DNA of 64,000 nucleotides from Hymenobacter arizonensis (GCF_900115775.1 NZ_FOXS01000001.1:372001-436000), one strand, 5' to 3'; positions 1 to 9,021 are shown, numbered from the stretch's first letter. Notes: generated by a model not told the origin, from the letters alone. Translations and numbers: made by a program.

Positions 1-2
1 GT

Positions 3-356
3 ACTAATAACTCATTTACAGCAGCGGGTAGCGGCCTCTATCAAGTAACCGTCACCAACCCATTGGGCTGCTCCGCGACTGCAACCATTAAAATCCGAAC
101 CAAGGATTGTCCGGACCTGCCCAATATCATTACCCCAAACGCCGACGGCCTGAACGAGGTCTTCGTGCTGCGGGGCCTGCAGGCACCACAGTGGCGCCTG
201 CAGGTGTATAACCGCTGGGGGCAGGGCATCTACGAGGCCGATGCATATGCCAATGACTGGAAGGCTGGCGGTCAGCCCGCAGGTGTCTATTATTACTTGC
301 TCACCAAAACTGCTTCCGGTCAGAAAATCAAGGGCTGGCTGGAAGTGAAACGCTAG
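3..356 (+). CDS. T9SS type B (CHU_C) sorting-domain protein, C-terminal part
   Basis: The reading frame is already open at the left edge, so only the last 117 residues are present. They end with a CHU_C/gliding-motility C-terminal domain: ITPNADGLNEVF near residue 45, then VYNRWGQ and the terminal GWLEVKR. In this family the domain directs export through the type IX secretion system to the cell surface. The preceding stretch (GLYQVTVTNPLGC) looks like the end of an Ig/PKD-like adhesin repeat. The stop lies only 3 bp from the stop of the convergent pseB-like gene. What the protein binds cannot be judged from this fragment. Confidence 0.85.
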   Translation, partial: TNNSFTAAGSGLYQVTVTNPLGCSATATIKIRTKDCPDLPNIITPNADGLNEVFVLRGLQAPQWRLQVYNRWGQGIYEADAYANDWKAGGQPAGVYYYLLTKTASGQKIKGWLEVKR

Positions 357-359
357 CGG

Positions 360-1379
360 CTAAACCGCAAAGTCCGCATCCACATGCAGCCGAATTTCCT
401 CCCGAATCTGCTCGGCGTCGAGCCACTCCTCGTTGTTGGCCGAGTCGTACTGGAAACCCAGCGGCACCCGCTTGCCATTGAAATTTTCGATAAACTTGTC
501 CACGTCCCAGGTGGGCATTGAGGGCAGAATGACGTAGTAGCGGTCCAACTCGACGGTGCTCAGGGCGTCGGTTTCGGTAATCATGGCTTCGTGCAGCTTC
601 TCGCCAGGGCGGATGCCCACAATGCGCTGCTCGCACTCGGGCCCGATAGCACGGGCCACTTCTGTAATTTTGTAGCTCGGAATTTTGGGCACGAAAATTT
701 CGCCGCCCCAGGAGTTTTCCAGCGCGTACAGCACCAAATCCACACCTTCCTCCAACGAGATGTTGAAGCGCGTCATCTCGGGGTGGGTGATGGGCAGGAT
801 GCCCGTGCTGCGTTGCTGCAGGAAAAACGGCACCACCGAACCGCGCGAGCCGATTACGTTGCCGTAGCGCACCACCGAAAAGCGCAGGTCGCGCGCGCCC
901 TTCATGTTGTTAGCGGCCACAAAAAGCTTATCCGAGCACAGCTTGGTGGCGCCGTAGAGGTTGATGGGGGCCGCGGCTTTGTCGGTGCTCAGGGCCACCA
1001 CTTCCTTCACACCGCAGTCGAGGGCCGCGTTGATGACGTTTTCGGCACCAAAGATGTTGGTCTTGATGCACTCCATGGGGTTGTACTCGGCGGCGGGCAC
1101 CTGCTTGAGAGCGGCCGCGTGAATCACAATGTCGATACCTTCGCAGGCGCGGTGCAGGCGTTCGCCATCGCGCACATCGCCAATGAAATAGCGGATGGCC
1201 GGGTACTTGGCCGGGCTAAACTCCTGGCTCATTTCGTACTGCTTTAGCTCGTCGCGCGAAAACACCACAAGGCGTTTCACCTGCGGAAACTTGGCAAAAA
1301 CGGTGCGAACGAACTGCTTGCCGAACGAGCCGGTGCCGCCCGTGACAAGGATGGATTTGTGGTTGAGGTCGAGAGCCAT
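360..1379 (-). CDS. pseB: UDP-N-acetylglucosamine 4,6-dehydratase (PseB-like)
   Basis: A 339-residue short-chain dehydrogenase/reductase. The NAD(P)-binding loop TGGTGSFG is at the N-terminus. The STDKA motif and the YGATK motif supply the Asp-Lys and Tyr-Lys residues expected of the inverting 4,6-dehydratase group. The family converts UDP-GlcNAc to a 4-keto-6-deoxy sugar, the first step to pseudaminic acid or other modified surface sugars. The ATG at 1379 is preferred over a longer non-ATG start because the Rossmann motif then begins about ten residues in. Neighbouring acyltransferase and glycosyltransferase genes fit a cell-surface polysaccharide role. The exact sugar product is not proven; CapD/FlaA1-type paralogs look similar. 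Confidence 0.88.
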   Translation of the reverse strand: MALDLNHKSILVTGGTGSFGKQFVRTVFAKFPQVKRLVVFSRDELKQYEMSQEFSPAKYPAIRYFIGDVRDGERLHRACEGIDIVIHAAALKQVPAAEYNPMECIKTNIFGAENVINAALDCGVKEVVALSTDKAAAPINLYGATKLCSDKLFVAANNMKGARDLRFSVVRYGNVIGSRGSVVPFFLQQRSTGILPITHPEMTRFNISLEEGVDLVLYALENSWGGEIFVPKIPSYKITEVARAIGPECEQRIVGIRPGEKLHEAMITETDALSTVELDRYYVILPSMPTWDVDKFIENFNGKRVPLGFQYDSANNEEWLDAEQIREEIRLHVDADFAV

Positions 1380-1560
1380 GAAAAAAGGGAAGCCGAAATA
1401 GGACCACAAAAGTAGTTCAGGCAGGCTTAGGGCAGTGATGTGCTGCTTCGGCTGGGTGGGGCCGGCTGCCCTGCAATATTGCTTGCTGCTCCGCGCAGCC
1501 TAGCCTGCGTGCCGCTACTATTCCCGACCTTTGGCCACCGGAGCTGCTTCCGTGTTGCGA

Positions 1561-3036
1561 ATGCTATTTAATTCTCTTCATTTTCTGGTCTTTTTTCCAG
1601 TAGTCGTTGGGCTGTATTACAGCCTACCGCCGCGCTGGCGTGGGCCCCTGCTGCTGCTGGCCAGCTACTACTTCTACATGAGCTGGCGGGCGGCCTACGC
1701 GCTGCTGCTGCTCGGCACCACGCTCGTCGATTACTACAGCGGCTACCGCATGAGCCAGTTGCCTACCAAGCAGGCCCGCAAGCCCTACCTGTACCTCAGC
1801 CTGATTAGCAACCTGGGCACGCTGTTTATTTTCAAGTACTTCAACTTCTTTCGCGATGCCGCCGGGCAACTGGCCAGCGCGTTGGCTCTGTCCCAGTTTG
1901 CCGGCCCCACTTTGGAGCTGCTGCTGCCGGTAGGGGTGTCGTTCTACACGTTTCAGTCGGTGGGCTATATCATTGATGTCTACCAGGGGAAACTGGAAGC
2001 CGAGCGCAACCTTGGACGGTTTGCCTTATTCGTGGCATTTTTCCCGCAACTGGTGGCCGGGCCCATCGAGCGCGGCGGGCACATGCTGCCGCAGTTCTGG
2101 CGCACGCACGAGTTTGATTATGCACGCATTGTGAGCGGCCTGCGCCTCATGGCCTGGGGACTGTTTAAGAAAGTGGTGGTGGCTGACCGCCTGGCCCTGT
2201 TCGTGAACCCCATCTTCAACAACCCCCGGGAACACCCCGATGGCCCCTTGCTGGTGCTGGCCACCCTGGCCTTTACGTTTCAGATTTACGGCGATTTTTC
2301 GGGCTACACCGACATGGCGCGGGGCGCTGCCCGGGTGCTGGGCTTCGATTTCAACCTCAACTTCCGGCAGCCGTATCTGTCGGCCTCGGTGCCCGAGTTC
2401 TGGCGGCGCTGGCACATTTCGTTGTCGAGCTGGTTTCGTGATTATGTGTATATCCCGTTGGGGGGCAGCCGTGTAGGGGCCGCCCGGGCCTATGCCAACC
2501 TGCTGGCCGTGTTCCTCATCAGCGGCCTGTGGCACGGCGCCAACTGGACGTTTGTGGTCTGGGGTGCCCTGCACGGCTTCTACTTGGTAATTAGTACATG
2601 GGCGCGGCCCTGGAGCGAGAGCTTGGCCCAACGCACGGGGCTGACTGCCCACCCGGGATTGCGCCACGCCACGGGCGTGCTTATCACCTTTGTGCTCGTG
2701 GCTTATGCCTGGATATTTTTCCGGGCCAACACTCTGGGCGATGCCGTGTACATTAGCCAGCACCTTTTCAGTGGCTGGGGTAATCTGACGGGCCGTCGGG
2801 TATCGACGCTGTTGCTGGAGTTTTCCCAGCACTACCGCCCCGAGCTCCTCATGGCGACTTTTGCAACGGGCTTCATGCTGCTCATAGAATATGTGCTGGG
2901 CCGGCAGCCCAGTCCGCAAAGCTGGCTGGCCACGCGGCCGGCGGCCCTCCGGTGGTCGGGCTATGTGGGCCTGGCGCTGCTGATTCTGTATCTGGGCATT
3001 TTCAATAGCACCAGCTTCATCTATTTTCAATTTTGA
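1561..3036 (+). CDS. MBOAT family membrane O-acyltransferase
   Basis: A 491-residue multi-pass membrane protein of the membrane-bound O-acyltransferase family (AlgI/DltB-like). The family signature is seen as YGDFSGYTDMARG, WRRWHISLS and LWHGANWTFVVWG, the last carrying the presumed catalytic histidine. Such enzymes move acyl groups across the membrane onto secreted polysaccharides or other envelope polymers. The ATG at 1561 is chosen over an upstream TTG. The stop overlaps the next start as TGATG, so the following SGNH-like gene is probably translationally coupled and is the likely functional partner. Confidence 0.9.
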   Translation: MLFNSLHFLVFFPVVVGLYYSLPPRWRGPLLLLASYYFYMSWRAAYALLLLGTTLVDYYSGYRMSQLPTKQARKPYLYLSLISNLGTLFIFKYFNFFRDAAGQLASALALSQFAGPTLELLLPVGVSFYTFQSVGYIIDVYQGKLEAERNLGRFALFVAFFPQLVAGPIERGGHMLPQFWRTHEFDYARIVSGLRLMAWGLFKKVVVADRLALFVNPIFNNPREHPDGPLLVLATLAFTFQIYGDFSGYTDMARGAARVLGFDFNLNFRQPYLSASVPEFWRRWHISLSSWFRDYVYIPLGGSRVGAARAYANLLAVFLISGLWHGANWTFVVWGALHGFYLVISTWARPWSESLAQRTGLTAHPGLRHATGVLITFVLVAYAWIFFRANTLGDAVYISQHLFSGWGNLTGRRVSTLLLEFSQHYRPELLMATFATGFMLLIEYVLGRQPSPQSWLATRPAALRWSGYVGLALLILYLGIFNSTSFIYFQF

Positions 3037-3977
3037 TGCGTTCCCGGGGAGCAGCGGTGTTTCGGTTGGTATTGCGCCTGGGCCTGCTGGCCGGCGCGGC
3101 GGTGCTGGGCTTGGTGGCCTTGGGTCCGGTGGTGCTGGGCGGGCATGTAGATGCGTTTTACGGGCGCTTTACCAGTCCCGCGGCTGGGTCGCTGATAGTG
3201 GGAACCTCGCGGGCAGCGCAAGGAATTCGGCCGGATATATTGGAGAAGGCGCTGGTTGGGCGGTTCGATGGGCCGCTGCTCAATTATTCTTTCACCCTAA
3301 CACACTCGCCTTATGGCCCGGCCTACTTGCGCAGCATTAAGCGCAAGCTGCGGCCTGAAGTCAAAAACGGGCTTTTCATCGTGGCTGTCGACCCCTGGTC
3401 TTTGTCGCTCACCGGTCCGGAAGGCAGTTTTCCCGAGGATAATTCATTCATCGGCCAGCTCGACCAGGTCAGCCAGAATCCCAATCTGCCCTACCTCACG
3501 CGCTACCAAACCAAGCCGCTCTACCGCCTGCTGCTCGACTACGCCACCGCCACCGAGCGCCTGCACCCCGACGGCTGGCTGGAAGTAAACATCGGCATCG
3601 ACAGCGCGCAGGTGCGAGCCCGCACCGCCCGCAAGCTGCAGGATTACCGCCTGCTTGCCTCCCGCCAGCATTTTTCAGCGGGGCGAATGCAGGCGCTTGT
3701 CCAAACCATAGAGCTGCTGAAGCAGCACGGCCAGGTTTGCCTGGTGCGCCTGCCGGTAGGGCCGGGGCTGTTGCAACTCGAGCAAACATATCAACCGGGT
3801 TTCGACCAACTCATGCGAAAGACCGCCGCAAACCACGCCGTTCCTTACTTCGACTATAGCGCCCGGCCCTACGCTACTACCGATGGCAACCACCTGCAAC
3901 GAGCAGCGAGCGAGGCCTTCAGCACGGAGCTTGCTAGCGACCTGTTGTCCTTCTTAAGCAAGCGAAGCGCACTATAA
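3036..3977 (+). CDS. SGNH-hydrolase-like protein paired with the MBOAT
   Basis: A 313-residue protein with one N-terminal hydrophobic segment (about residues 5-30), suggesting membrane anchoring with the rest outside the cytoplasm. Two motifs resemble SGNH/GDSL hydrolases: GTSRAAQG near residue 55, in the position of the nucleophile block, and DGNH near residue 282, in the position of the Asp-x-x-His block. The start overlaps the stop of the MBOAT gene by one base. MBOAT-SGNH pairs are known in polysaccharide O-acetylation (AlgI with AlgJ/AlgX), so a joint acyl-transfer role is inferred. Overall similarity to a named family could not be established by eye. Confidence 0.6.
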   Translation: MRSRGAAVFRLVLRLGLLAGAAVLGLVALGPVVLGGHVDAFYGRFTSPAAGSLIVGTSRAAQGIRPDILEKALVGRFDGPLLNYSFTLTHSPYGPAYLRSIKRKLRPEVKNGLFIVAVDPWSLSLTGPEGSFPEDNSFIGQLDQVSQNPNLPYLTRYQTKPLYRLLLDYATATERLHPDGWLEVNIGIDSAQVRARTARKLQDYRLLASRQHFSAGRMQALVQTIELLKQHGQVCLVRLPVGPGLLQLEQTYQPGFDQLMRKTAANHAVPYFDYSARPYATTDGNHLQRAASEAFSTELASDLLSFLSKRSAL

Positions 3978-4003
3978 GTTGGCTTTGACCCAGAGTTTCT
4001 TAA

Positions 4004-4194
4004 AGGCTGTTTAAGTTAATTACGATGGCGCGGGGCGGTGCCCCGTGACGGACTATTACCAGGCCTCTGGCCTGCGGTCGTTGAATAAGACCGCCTGACA
4101 CCCCCCCAACTTGCGCGGGCTAGAGGCCCGCCAGTAAGCGGTGCGGGGCACAACCCCGCGCCATCAGAGCCATCAAAATTAACTTAAACAACCT
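4004..4194. repeat. MITE-like imperfect palindromic element
   Basis: An approximately 190-bp stretch whose ends are inverted copies of one 18-bp sequence (AGGCTGTTTAAGTTAATT at 4004-4021 and its complement at 4177-4194, 17 of 18 matching). Inside, GATGGCGCGGGG and TGCCCCG recur in inverted order. It has no coding capacity and lies between two convergent genes. The layout is that of a miniature inverted-repeat element or long hairpin, which could also act as a two-way terminator. No clear target duplication is seen. Confidence 0.65.
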
Positions 4195-4198
4195 CTTA

Positions 4199-5524
4199 TT
4201 AAGGCTTTATAATGTCAGCGAGTTTGCCCGTTAAGGCTCGGCGGGCATAGCGTTTGTGGCTGATTGCTGGCAGGTCGAGGTTGGAATCTTCTCGCCACTG
4301 TACAAACATGCCTTCCAGCGTCTCCAGCATCAGCGCGTAGTCTTCGTAAGGCAGCGCATGGCCAGCCGCGCATTCCTGCAGCAGGTTGTCGGCATCCGAG
4401 CCGGTGGGACCGACGCACAGTATGGGCTTGTTAGCGGCTAAATATTCAAACACTTTGCCTGGCAGGATGCCGAAGTTGCGGGGCACATCAGGAATGGCCA
4501 TCAGCAGTGCAGTCGCCTGCAACAGGTGCTCAACCGACTCATCGTGCGGCACAAAATCTAAGAATTCGGTTGCCGGCAGCAGGCCAGCGCGCTCAATCTG
4601 ATTGCGCAGTTCGGCCGAGACCTGGCCCACGAAGCGCAGGCGCAGGGGCACATCGGGGTGGCGAGCGGCACAGGCAGCCAAAGCTTCCAGCAAGCGGTTG
4701 ATGTGGTAGAGTTCCGTGATGGTGCCGGTGTGCGTGATGCGCAGACAGTCGGTGGGGGGCTGGGAGGGAAGCTGGAAGTCCGACTCGTCGTAGCCATTAG
4801 GCAGCACATGGAATTTCGCCGAAGGCAAGTCTGGCAGCTTCGCCAGAAACAAGCGCTTGGTTTCGGGCGAGGTCACCAGCACGGCATCGGCCTGGGTTAG
4901 TACCCGCCGTTCGTAGCGCGCATCGAGCCAGGCGGCCATTGGGGTATGGTGCAGGTCCTTATAGTAGTAAATGTCCGTCCAGGGGTCGCGCATGTCGGCG
5001 AGCCAGCGCAGGCCGTGGCGCTTCTTCAGGGCCAAGCCGATTAGCTGGGTGGAATGCGGCGGCGACGACGTGAGTACGGCATCAAACTGTTCGCCTGCGG
5101 CCAGCAGCTTTTCCACGGCAGCCAAAGCGTGGCGGTTCCAGCCGCGGCGGGGGTCCGGGATAAACAAGTTGCCGCGCACGAAGCGCATGGCCTTCTGCAT
5201 GGTGCCAGGCTTGCCTTCGTTGGCAAACCCGCCGTAGGGGACAGCCCGGCCCGTTAGCTTCTTATAAGACTCGAAGGGCTCGGAGGTGGCGGTGCGAATC
5301 ACGCGAACGCCGGCGGGTACTTCGGCTTCCAGGCTTTGGTCGCGCACCGGGTAGGTGGCCTGGGCGGGGTCCACGGTTATCACGGTTGGCTCTACGCCGA
5401 AGTTGCCCAAGTGCTTTACAAACTTGAGGCACCGCTGCACCCCAGCCCCGCCCGACGGTGGCCAATAGTAAGTGATAACGAGCAGGCGCAGTGGGCGAGT
5501 AGGGGGCACGTGAGCAGGAGACAA
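4199..5524 (-). CDS. Glycosyltransferase, GT4-like
   Basis: A 441-residue protein with a GT-B layout. The N-terminus YYWPPSGGAGVQR is a glycine-rich acceptor-domain loop. The C-terminal half has ITHTGTITELYHINRLLEAL, FVGQVS and GKVFEYLAANKPIL, typical of nucleotide-sugar-binding domains of family-4 transferases. It presumably adds a sugar to a surface glycan; donor and acceptor are unknown. No ATG is available: an in-frame stop directly precedes the TTG at 5524, with a GTG five codons further in as the alternative. The first residues are therefore uncertain. Confidence 0.82.
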   Translation of the reverse strand: MSPAHVPPTRPLRLLVITYYWPPSGGAGVQRCLKFVKHLGNFGVEPTVITVDPAQATYPVRDQSLEAEVPAGVRVIRTATSEPFESYKKLTGRAVPYGGFANEGKPGTMQKAMRFVRGNLFIPDPRRGWNRHALAAVEKLLAAGEQFDAVLTSSPPHSTQLIGLALKKRHGLRWLADMRDPWTDIYYYKDLHHTPMAAWLDARYERRVLTQADAVLVTSPETKRLFLAKLPDLPSAKFHVLPNGYDESDFQLPSQPPTDCLRITHTGTITELYHINRLLEALAACAARHPDVPLRLRFVGQVSAELRNQIERAGLLPATEFLDFVPHDESVEHLLQATALLMAIPDVPRNFGILPGKVFEYLAANKPILCVGPTGSDADNLLQECAAGHALPYEDYALMLETLEGMFVQWREDSNLDLPAISHKRYARRALTGKLADIIKP

Positions 5525-5665
5525 CTAGCAGGGCGCGAAGGTACATAGTTTGCCGGTTTTCGCCCTTTTATGGTTACTTTTGGGGTTCCGGAACCACCTG
5601 ATTTGACGCAACTCAACTGCTGCCTAATCCGTGGAATCCGCTCAATCTATTTAAATCCGTGATAC

Positions 5666-7030
5666 ATGTTCGATAGTCTCTCCACTAAGCTCGACCGGGC
5701 CATTAAAACCCTCAAAGGCCAGGGCAGCATCTCCGAAATCAACGTCGCGGCCACCATCAAGGAAATCCGCCGCGCGCTGGTCGATGCCGACGTTAACTAC
5801 AAGGTTGCCAAGGAAGTAACCGACAAGATTAAGGATGCCGCCATGGGCCGCGATGTGCTCACGGCCGTGTCGCCGGGCCAGTTGATGGTCAAAATCGTCT
5901 ATGACGAGTTGACCGAGCTGATGGGCGGCGAAAAGAAGGACATCGTCATCAAAGGCGACCCCGCGGTGATACTGCTCTCGGGTCTGCAGGGCTCGGGCAA
6001 AACCACCTTTGCCGGCAAGCTAGCCAGCTACGTTAAGAAGCAGAACCGCACCGTGCTGCTGGTGGCCTGCGACGTGTACCGTCCGGCGGCCATCGACCAG
6101 CTCAAGGTGCTGGGCGAGCAAATCGGCGTGGAAGTGTACGCGGAAGTCGAGAACAAAAACCCCGTTGACATCTCGCGCAACGCCATTGAGTACGCCAAGA
6201 AGAACAACAAAAAAGTAGTCATCATCGACACCGCCGGCCGCCTGGCCGTCGACGAGCAGATGATGCGCGAGATTGAGGCCGTGAAGTTGGCCATCAACCC
6301 CAGCGAGACGCTGTTTGTGGTGGACTCCATGACCGGCCAGGACGCCGTGAACACCGCCAAAACCTTCAACCAGCGCCTGAATTTCGACGGTGTGGTGCTC
6401 ACCAAGCTCGACGGTGACTCGCGCGGTGGTGCTGCCCTCAGCATCCGGGCCGTGGTGGAAAAGCCCATCAAGTTCATCTCGACGGGCGAGAAGATGGACG
6501 CGCTGGACCTGTTCTACCCCGACCGCATGGCCCAGCGTATTCTGGGCATGGGCGACGTTATTTCGCTGGTAGAGCGGGCGCAAATGCAGTTCGACGAGGA
6601 CGAAGCCAAGCGTATCAACGCTAAAATCCGGAAGAATCAGTTCAACTTCGATGACTTCCTCTCGCAGCTGGAGCAAATCAAGAAGATGGGCAACATCAAG
6701 GACTTGATGGGCATGATTCCGGGCATGAGCAAGGCCATGAAGGACGTCGAAATTGACGACGATGCCTTCAAGCCCGTCGAGGCCATCATCAAGAGCATGA
6801 CCAAGCAGGAGCGGGCCAACCCCGACATCCTCAACAGCTCACGCAAGCGCCGCTTGGCCAAAGGCTCCGGCACCGACATTCAGCAGGTAAACGCCCTGAT
6901 GAAGCAGTTCGACGACATGCGCAAAATGATGCGCACCATGAACAAGATGAGCCAGACCAAAGGCGGCATGGCCCAGATGCAAAAAATGATGGGTGGCATG
7001 AAAGGCGGCCCCGGCGGCATGATGCGCTAG
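5666..7030 (+). CDS. ffh: Signal recognition particle protein Ffh
   Basis: A 454-residue SRP54-type GTPase that binds 4.5S RNA and signal peptides on emerging membrane proteins and docks with FtsY. The order is standard: N-terminal helical domain, G domain with GLQGSGKTT, DTAGR and TKLDGD, then a methionine-rich M domain ending in a Met/Gly tail. The length matches bacterial Ffh. A strong terminator follows 44 bp after the stop. The start is the ATG at 5666, with MFDSLSTKLDRA as a typical Ffh N-terminus. Confidence 0.97.
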   Translation: MFDSLSTKLDRAIKTLKGQGSISEINVAATIKEIRRALVDADVNYKVAKEVTDKIKDAAMGRDVLTAVSPGQLMVKIVYDELTELMGGEKKDIVIKGDPAVILLSGLQGSGKTTFAGKLASYVKKQNRTVLLVACDVYRPAAIDQLKVLGEQIGVEVYAEVENKNPVDISRNAIEYAKKNNKKVVIIDTAGRLAVDEQMMREIEAVKLAINPSETLFVVDSMTGQDAVNTAKTFNQRLNFDGVVLTKLDGDSRGGAALSIRAVVEKPIKFISTGEKMDALDLFYPDRMAQRILGMGDVISLVERAQMQFDEDEAKRINAKIRKNQFNFDDFLSQLEQIKKMGNIKDLMGMIPGMSKAMKDVEIDDDAFKPVEAIIKSMTKQERANPDILNSSRKRRLAKGSGTDIQQVNALMKQFDDMRKMMRTMNKMSQTKGGMAQMQKMMGGMKGGPGGMMR

Positions 7031-7070
7031 GCGCAAATCAGAACCAAGCCGTCGCTTCGTTCACCCAGTA

Positions 7071-7103
7071 AAAGGCCCAGGCAGCAATGCCTGGGCCTTT
7101 TTG
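7071..7103 (+). terminator. Intrinsic terminator of ffh
   Basis: A perfect 10-bp stem (GGCCCAGGCA at 7074-7083 with TGCCTGGGCC at 7088-7097) and a 4-base loop, followed by five Ts. It lies 44 bp after the ffh stop. The flanking A run would let it work in both directions. Confidence 0.88.
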
Positions 7104-7320
7104 TATTCGACTCGATTTATTATCTCCTCACTGCCGTTTTTCAAGCGGGCTTGCATTTGGACTTCATGAGGGAGCAGTTCGACGCATTTCCTGGTCTCAT
7201 TCAATGAATTCAACCTTAGCCGAACACGCCGAAAATTATTCAGTCTCATGGAATCTTTTGGAGCAATTGTTGTTGCTCTAGTCGTGAAAGAATAGTTTTT
7301 TAAGGTGTTTTGGTATGGAA
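7104..7320 (+). other. Gap with no clear gene, possible short transcript
   Basis: This stretch lies between the ffh terminator and a second strong terminator. No convincing coding frame is seen; a 15-codon frame at 7249 (MESFGAIVVALVVKE) is too short to trust. Since something must be terminated at 7321-7351, a small RNA or a peptide transcript is possible, but no family is recognised. Confidence 0.25.
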
Positions 7321-7351
7321 AGAGGCATCCCTTTGGGTTGCCTCTTTTTTT
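7321..7351 (+). terminator. Orphan intrinsic terminator
   Basis: AGAGGCA (7321-7327) pairs with TGCCTCT (7339-7345), with an inner CCC/GGG pair and a TTT loop, followed by a run of Ts. No annotated gene ends just upstream on the plus strand. It lies before the cytochrome b gene, so it could also be an attenuator in that leader. Confidence 0.75.
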
Positions 7352-7469
7352 GTGTCGGCAGGGGTTCGGCAACTGTTGCATTCCCAATGCGGTTAAGCAA
7401 TACCCCGGTTTGGGTTTGCCTGCGCGAGTGCGGGCTACCTTGCCCCGACTATCCGCTGCCCTGCTGTTT

Positions 7470-8195
7470 ATGAAGCAAATCATTGAAAAGCATCCGCTGG
7501 CCATTCGCTGGTTTCACTGGGTTAACTTCCCGGTCCTTAGCCTGATGATTTGGAGCGGAATTTGGATTTATTGGGCCAATGACGTGTACCGCCTGGGTTG
7601 GGGCGACACCACCCTTTTTAAATTTTTCCCGAAGTCGTTTTATCAGGCCTTCCACGTCAACCACAAACTGGCGCAAGGCATGGCTTGGCACTTTGTGTTG
7701 ATGTGGGTGTTTTTCCTCAATGGCCTGCTCTACGTGCTCTACACCCTTTTTTCAGGTGAGTGGCGCTACCTGCTGCCCAACCGCCACTCCTTCCGGGAAG
7801 CAGTGCAGGTGGTGCTACACGACCTGGGCTTGCGCAAAGGCGCGCTCCCCGCACGCAAATACAACGGCGCCCAACAGATTGCTTACACCAGCGTGGTGCT
7901 CATGGGTGCGGGCTCGCTGCTGTCAGGCCTAGCCATCTACAAACCTGTGCAGTTTAGCTGGCTGGTGGCCCTGCACGGTGGCTACGAGGCCGCCCGCGTC
8001 ATCCATTTTGTGCTCACCATTGGCTACGTTTTATTCTTCATTGTTCACGTGGCGCAGGTGGTGCGGGCCGGGTGGAACAATTTTCGGTCCATGGTGGCCG
8101 GTTTTGAAATGCGGGAAGTAAACCCTGTTTCCGGAAAAGCGGCAACCGAGTCAGCGTCGCTGCCAGCGGCCGATGCCGCTATTTCCACTAAGTAA
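7470..8195 (+). CDS. Membrane cytochrome b subunit (b561 / thiosulfate-reductase type)
   Basis: A 241-residue membrane protein with about four hydrophobic segments and spaced histidines (IRWFHWVNF, FHVNHKLAQGMAWH, VALHGG, HFVLTIGYVLFFIVHVAQV) suited to bind haem b. It would carry electrons between the quinone pool and a periplasmic partner. That partner is probably the molybdoenzyme encoded 7 bp downstream. The ATG at 7470 is chosen because the longer frame upstream runs through the terminator at 7321 and lacks membrane character. Exact redox partner and potential are inferred. Confidence 0.85.
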   Translation: MKQIIEKHPLAIRWFHWVNFPVLSLMIWSGIWIYWANDVYRLGWGDTTLFKFFPKSFYQAFHVNHKLAQGMAWHFVLMWVFFLNGLLYVLYTLFSGEWRYLLPNRHSFREAVQVVLHDLGLRKGALPARKYNGAQQIAYTSVVLMGAGSLLSGLAIYKPVQFSWLVALHGGYEAARVIHFVLTIGYVLFFIVHVAQVVRAGWNNFRSMVAGFEMREVNPVSGKAATESASLPAADAAISTK

Positions 8196-8202
8196 TTTCT
8201 GC

Positions 8203-9021
8203 ATGGCCACGAACCACGAATCATCCAACCCAACTGCGCCCGACTCCCCGCGTGAACCGCTTCAAAGCGAGGGAGAGGTGCTGGCCGAAGCCCGGCGCCG
8301 CTCCCGGAGGTCCTTCATTGGCTTGGGGCTGGCAGGGCTGGCGGGCTTGGGCGGCTGGAACTGGCTGATTTCCCAGCCCAAAGATTCCGGCATTGCCCAG
8401 CCGCTCCGCAAGGTACTCGACGCCAATGGTCGCCTGTCAGGCGCTTATTTCAAGGAAACCCGACTGGCGCCCGAGTTTGCCCGGAGTCGCGCCCGCACCC
8501 CCCGGGTCAATGGAAAAATAGGCATGAAGCAAGAGCTTGACCCCGAAGCTTGGCGTTTGCGGGTGCAAGACTTTGGCACCGGCGCCACTCAGGAATTTAC
8601 GCTGGCCGATATCAAGGCCTTGCCCAAAGTGGTGATGACCACTGAGCTTAAGTGCATCGAAGGGTGGAGCACAGTGGTGAACTGGTCAGGAGCGCGCCTG
8701 TCTGATTTTCTGGCGCGCCACCCGCTGGCCTCGCGCCCAGGTACCACTGTCGAACTCGCCGCCTACGTCGGCATGAGTACCCCCGACGATGCCTACTACG
8801 TGGGCCTGGATATGCCCAGCGCCCTGCACCCGCAAACGCTGCTCTGCTACGAAATGAACGGCCAGCCCCTCACCGCCGCCCATGGTGCGCCGCTACGCCT
8901 CGTCACACCGCTCAAGTACGGCACCAAGCATCTCAAGCGCATCGGCACCATTGCCTTCGCCGATACCCGACCTAAAGACTATTGGGCTGAGCAGGGGTAC
9001 GACTGGGATTCCGGACACTAA
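8203..9021 (+). CDS. Sulfite-oxidase-fold molybdopterin oxidoreductase, Tat-exported
   Basis: A 272-residue protein starting with a twin-arginine-type signal (SRRSFIGLGLAGLAGLGGW around residues 30-50), so it is probably exported folded. The body shows the molybdopterin-binding family pattern. ELKCIEGWS carries the cysteine expected to bind molybdenum, and MNGQPLTAAHGAPLRLV with YGTKHLKRI belongs to the same family. YedY/MsrP relatives reduce oxidised periplasmic methionines; other relatives oxidise sulfite. The cytochrome b gene 7 bp upstream probably links it to quinones, as in MsrPQ-like pairs. The substrate is unknown. Confidence 0.87.
   Translation: MATNHESSNPTAPDSPREPLQSEGEVLAEARRRSRRSFIGLGLAGLAGLGGWNWLISQPKDSGIAQPLRKVLDANGRLSGAYFKETRLAPEFARSRARTPRVNGKIGMKQELDPEAWRLRVQDFGTGATQEFTLADIKALPKVVMTTELKCIEGWSTVVNWSGARLSDFLARHPLASRPGTTVELAAYVGMSTPDDAYYVGLDMPSALHPQTLLCYEMNGQPLTAAHGAPLRLVTPLKYGTKHLKRIGTIAFADTRPKDYWAEQGYDWDSGH

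Noticed and set aside
2026..3030. 334-codon minus-strand frame under the MBOAT gene
   Set aside because: Complete overlap with a clear MBOAT enzyme; typical antisense shadow in GC-rich DNA.
7061..7504. 147-codon frame on the minus strand
   Set aside because: It crosses two terminators and the start of the cytochrome b gene and has no recognisable protein character.
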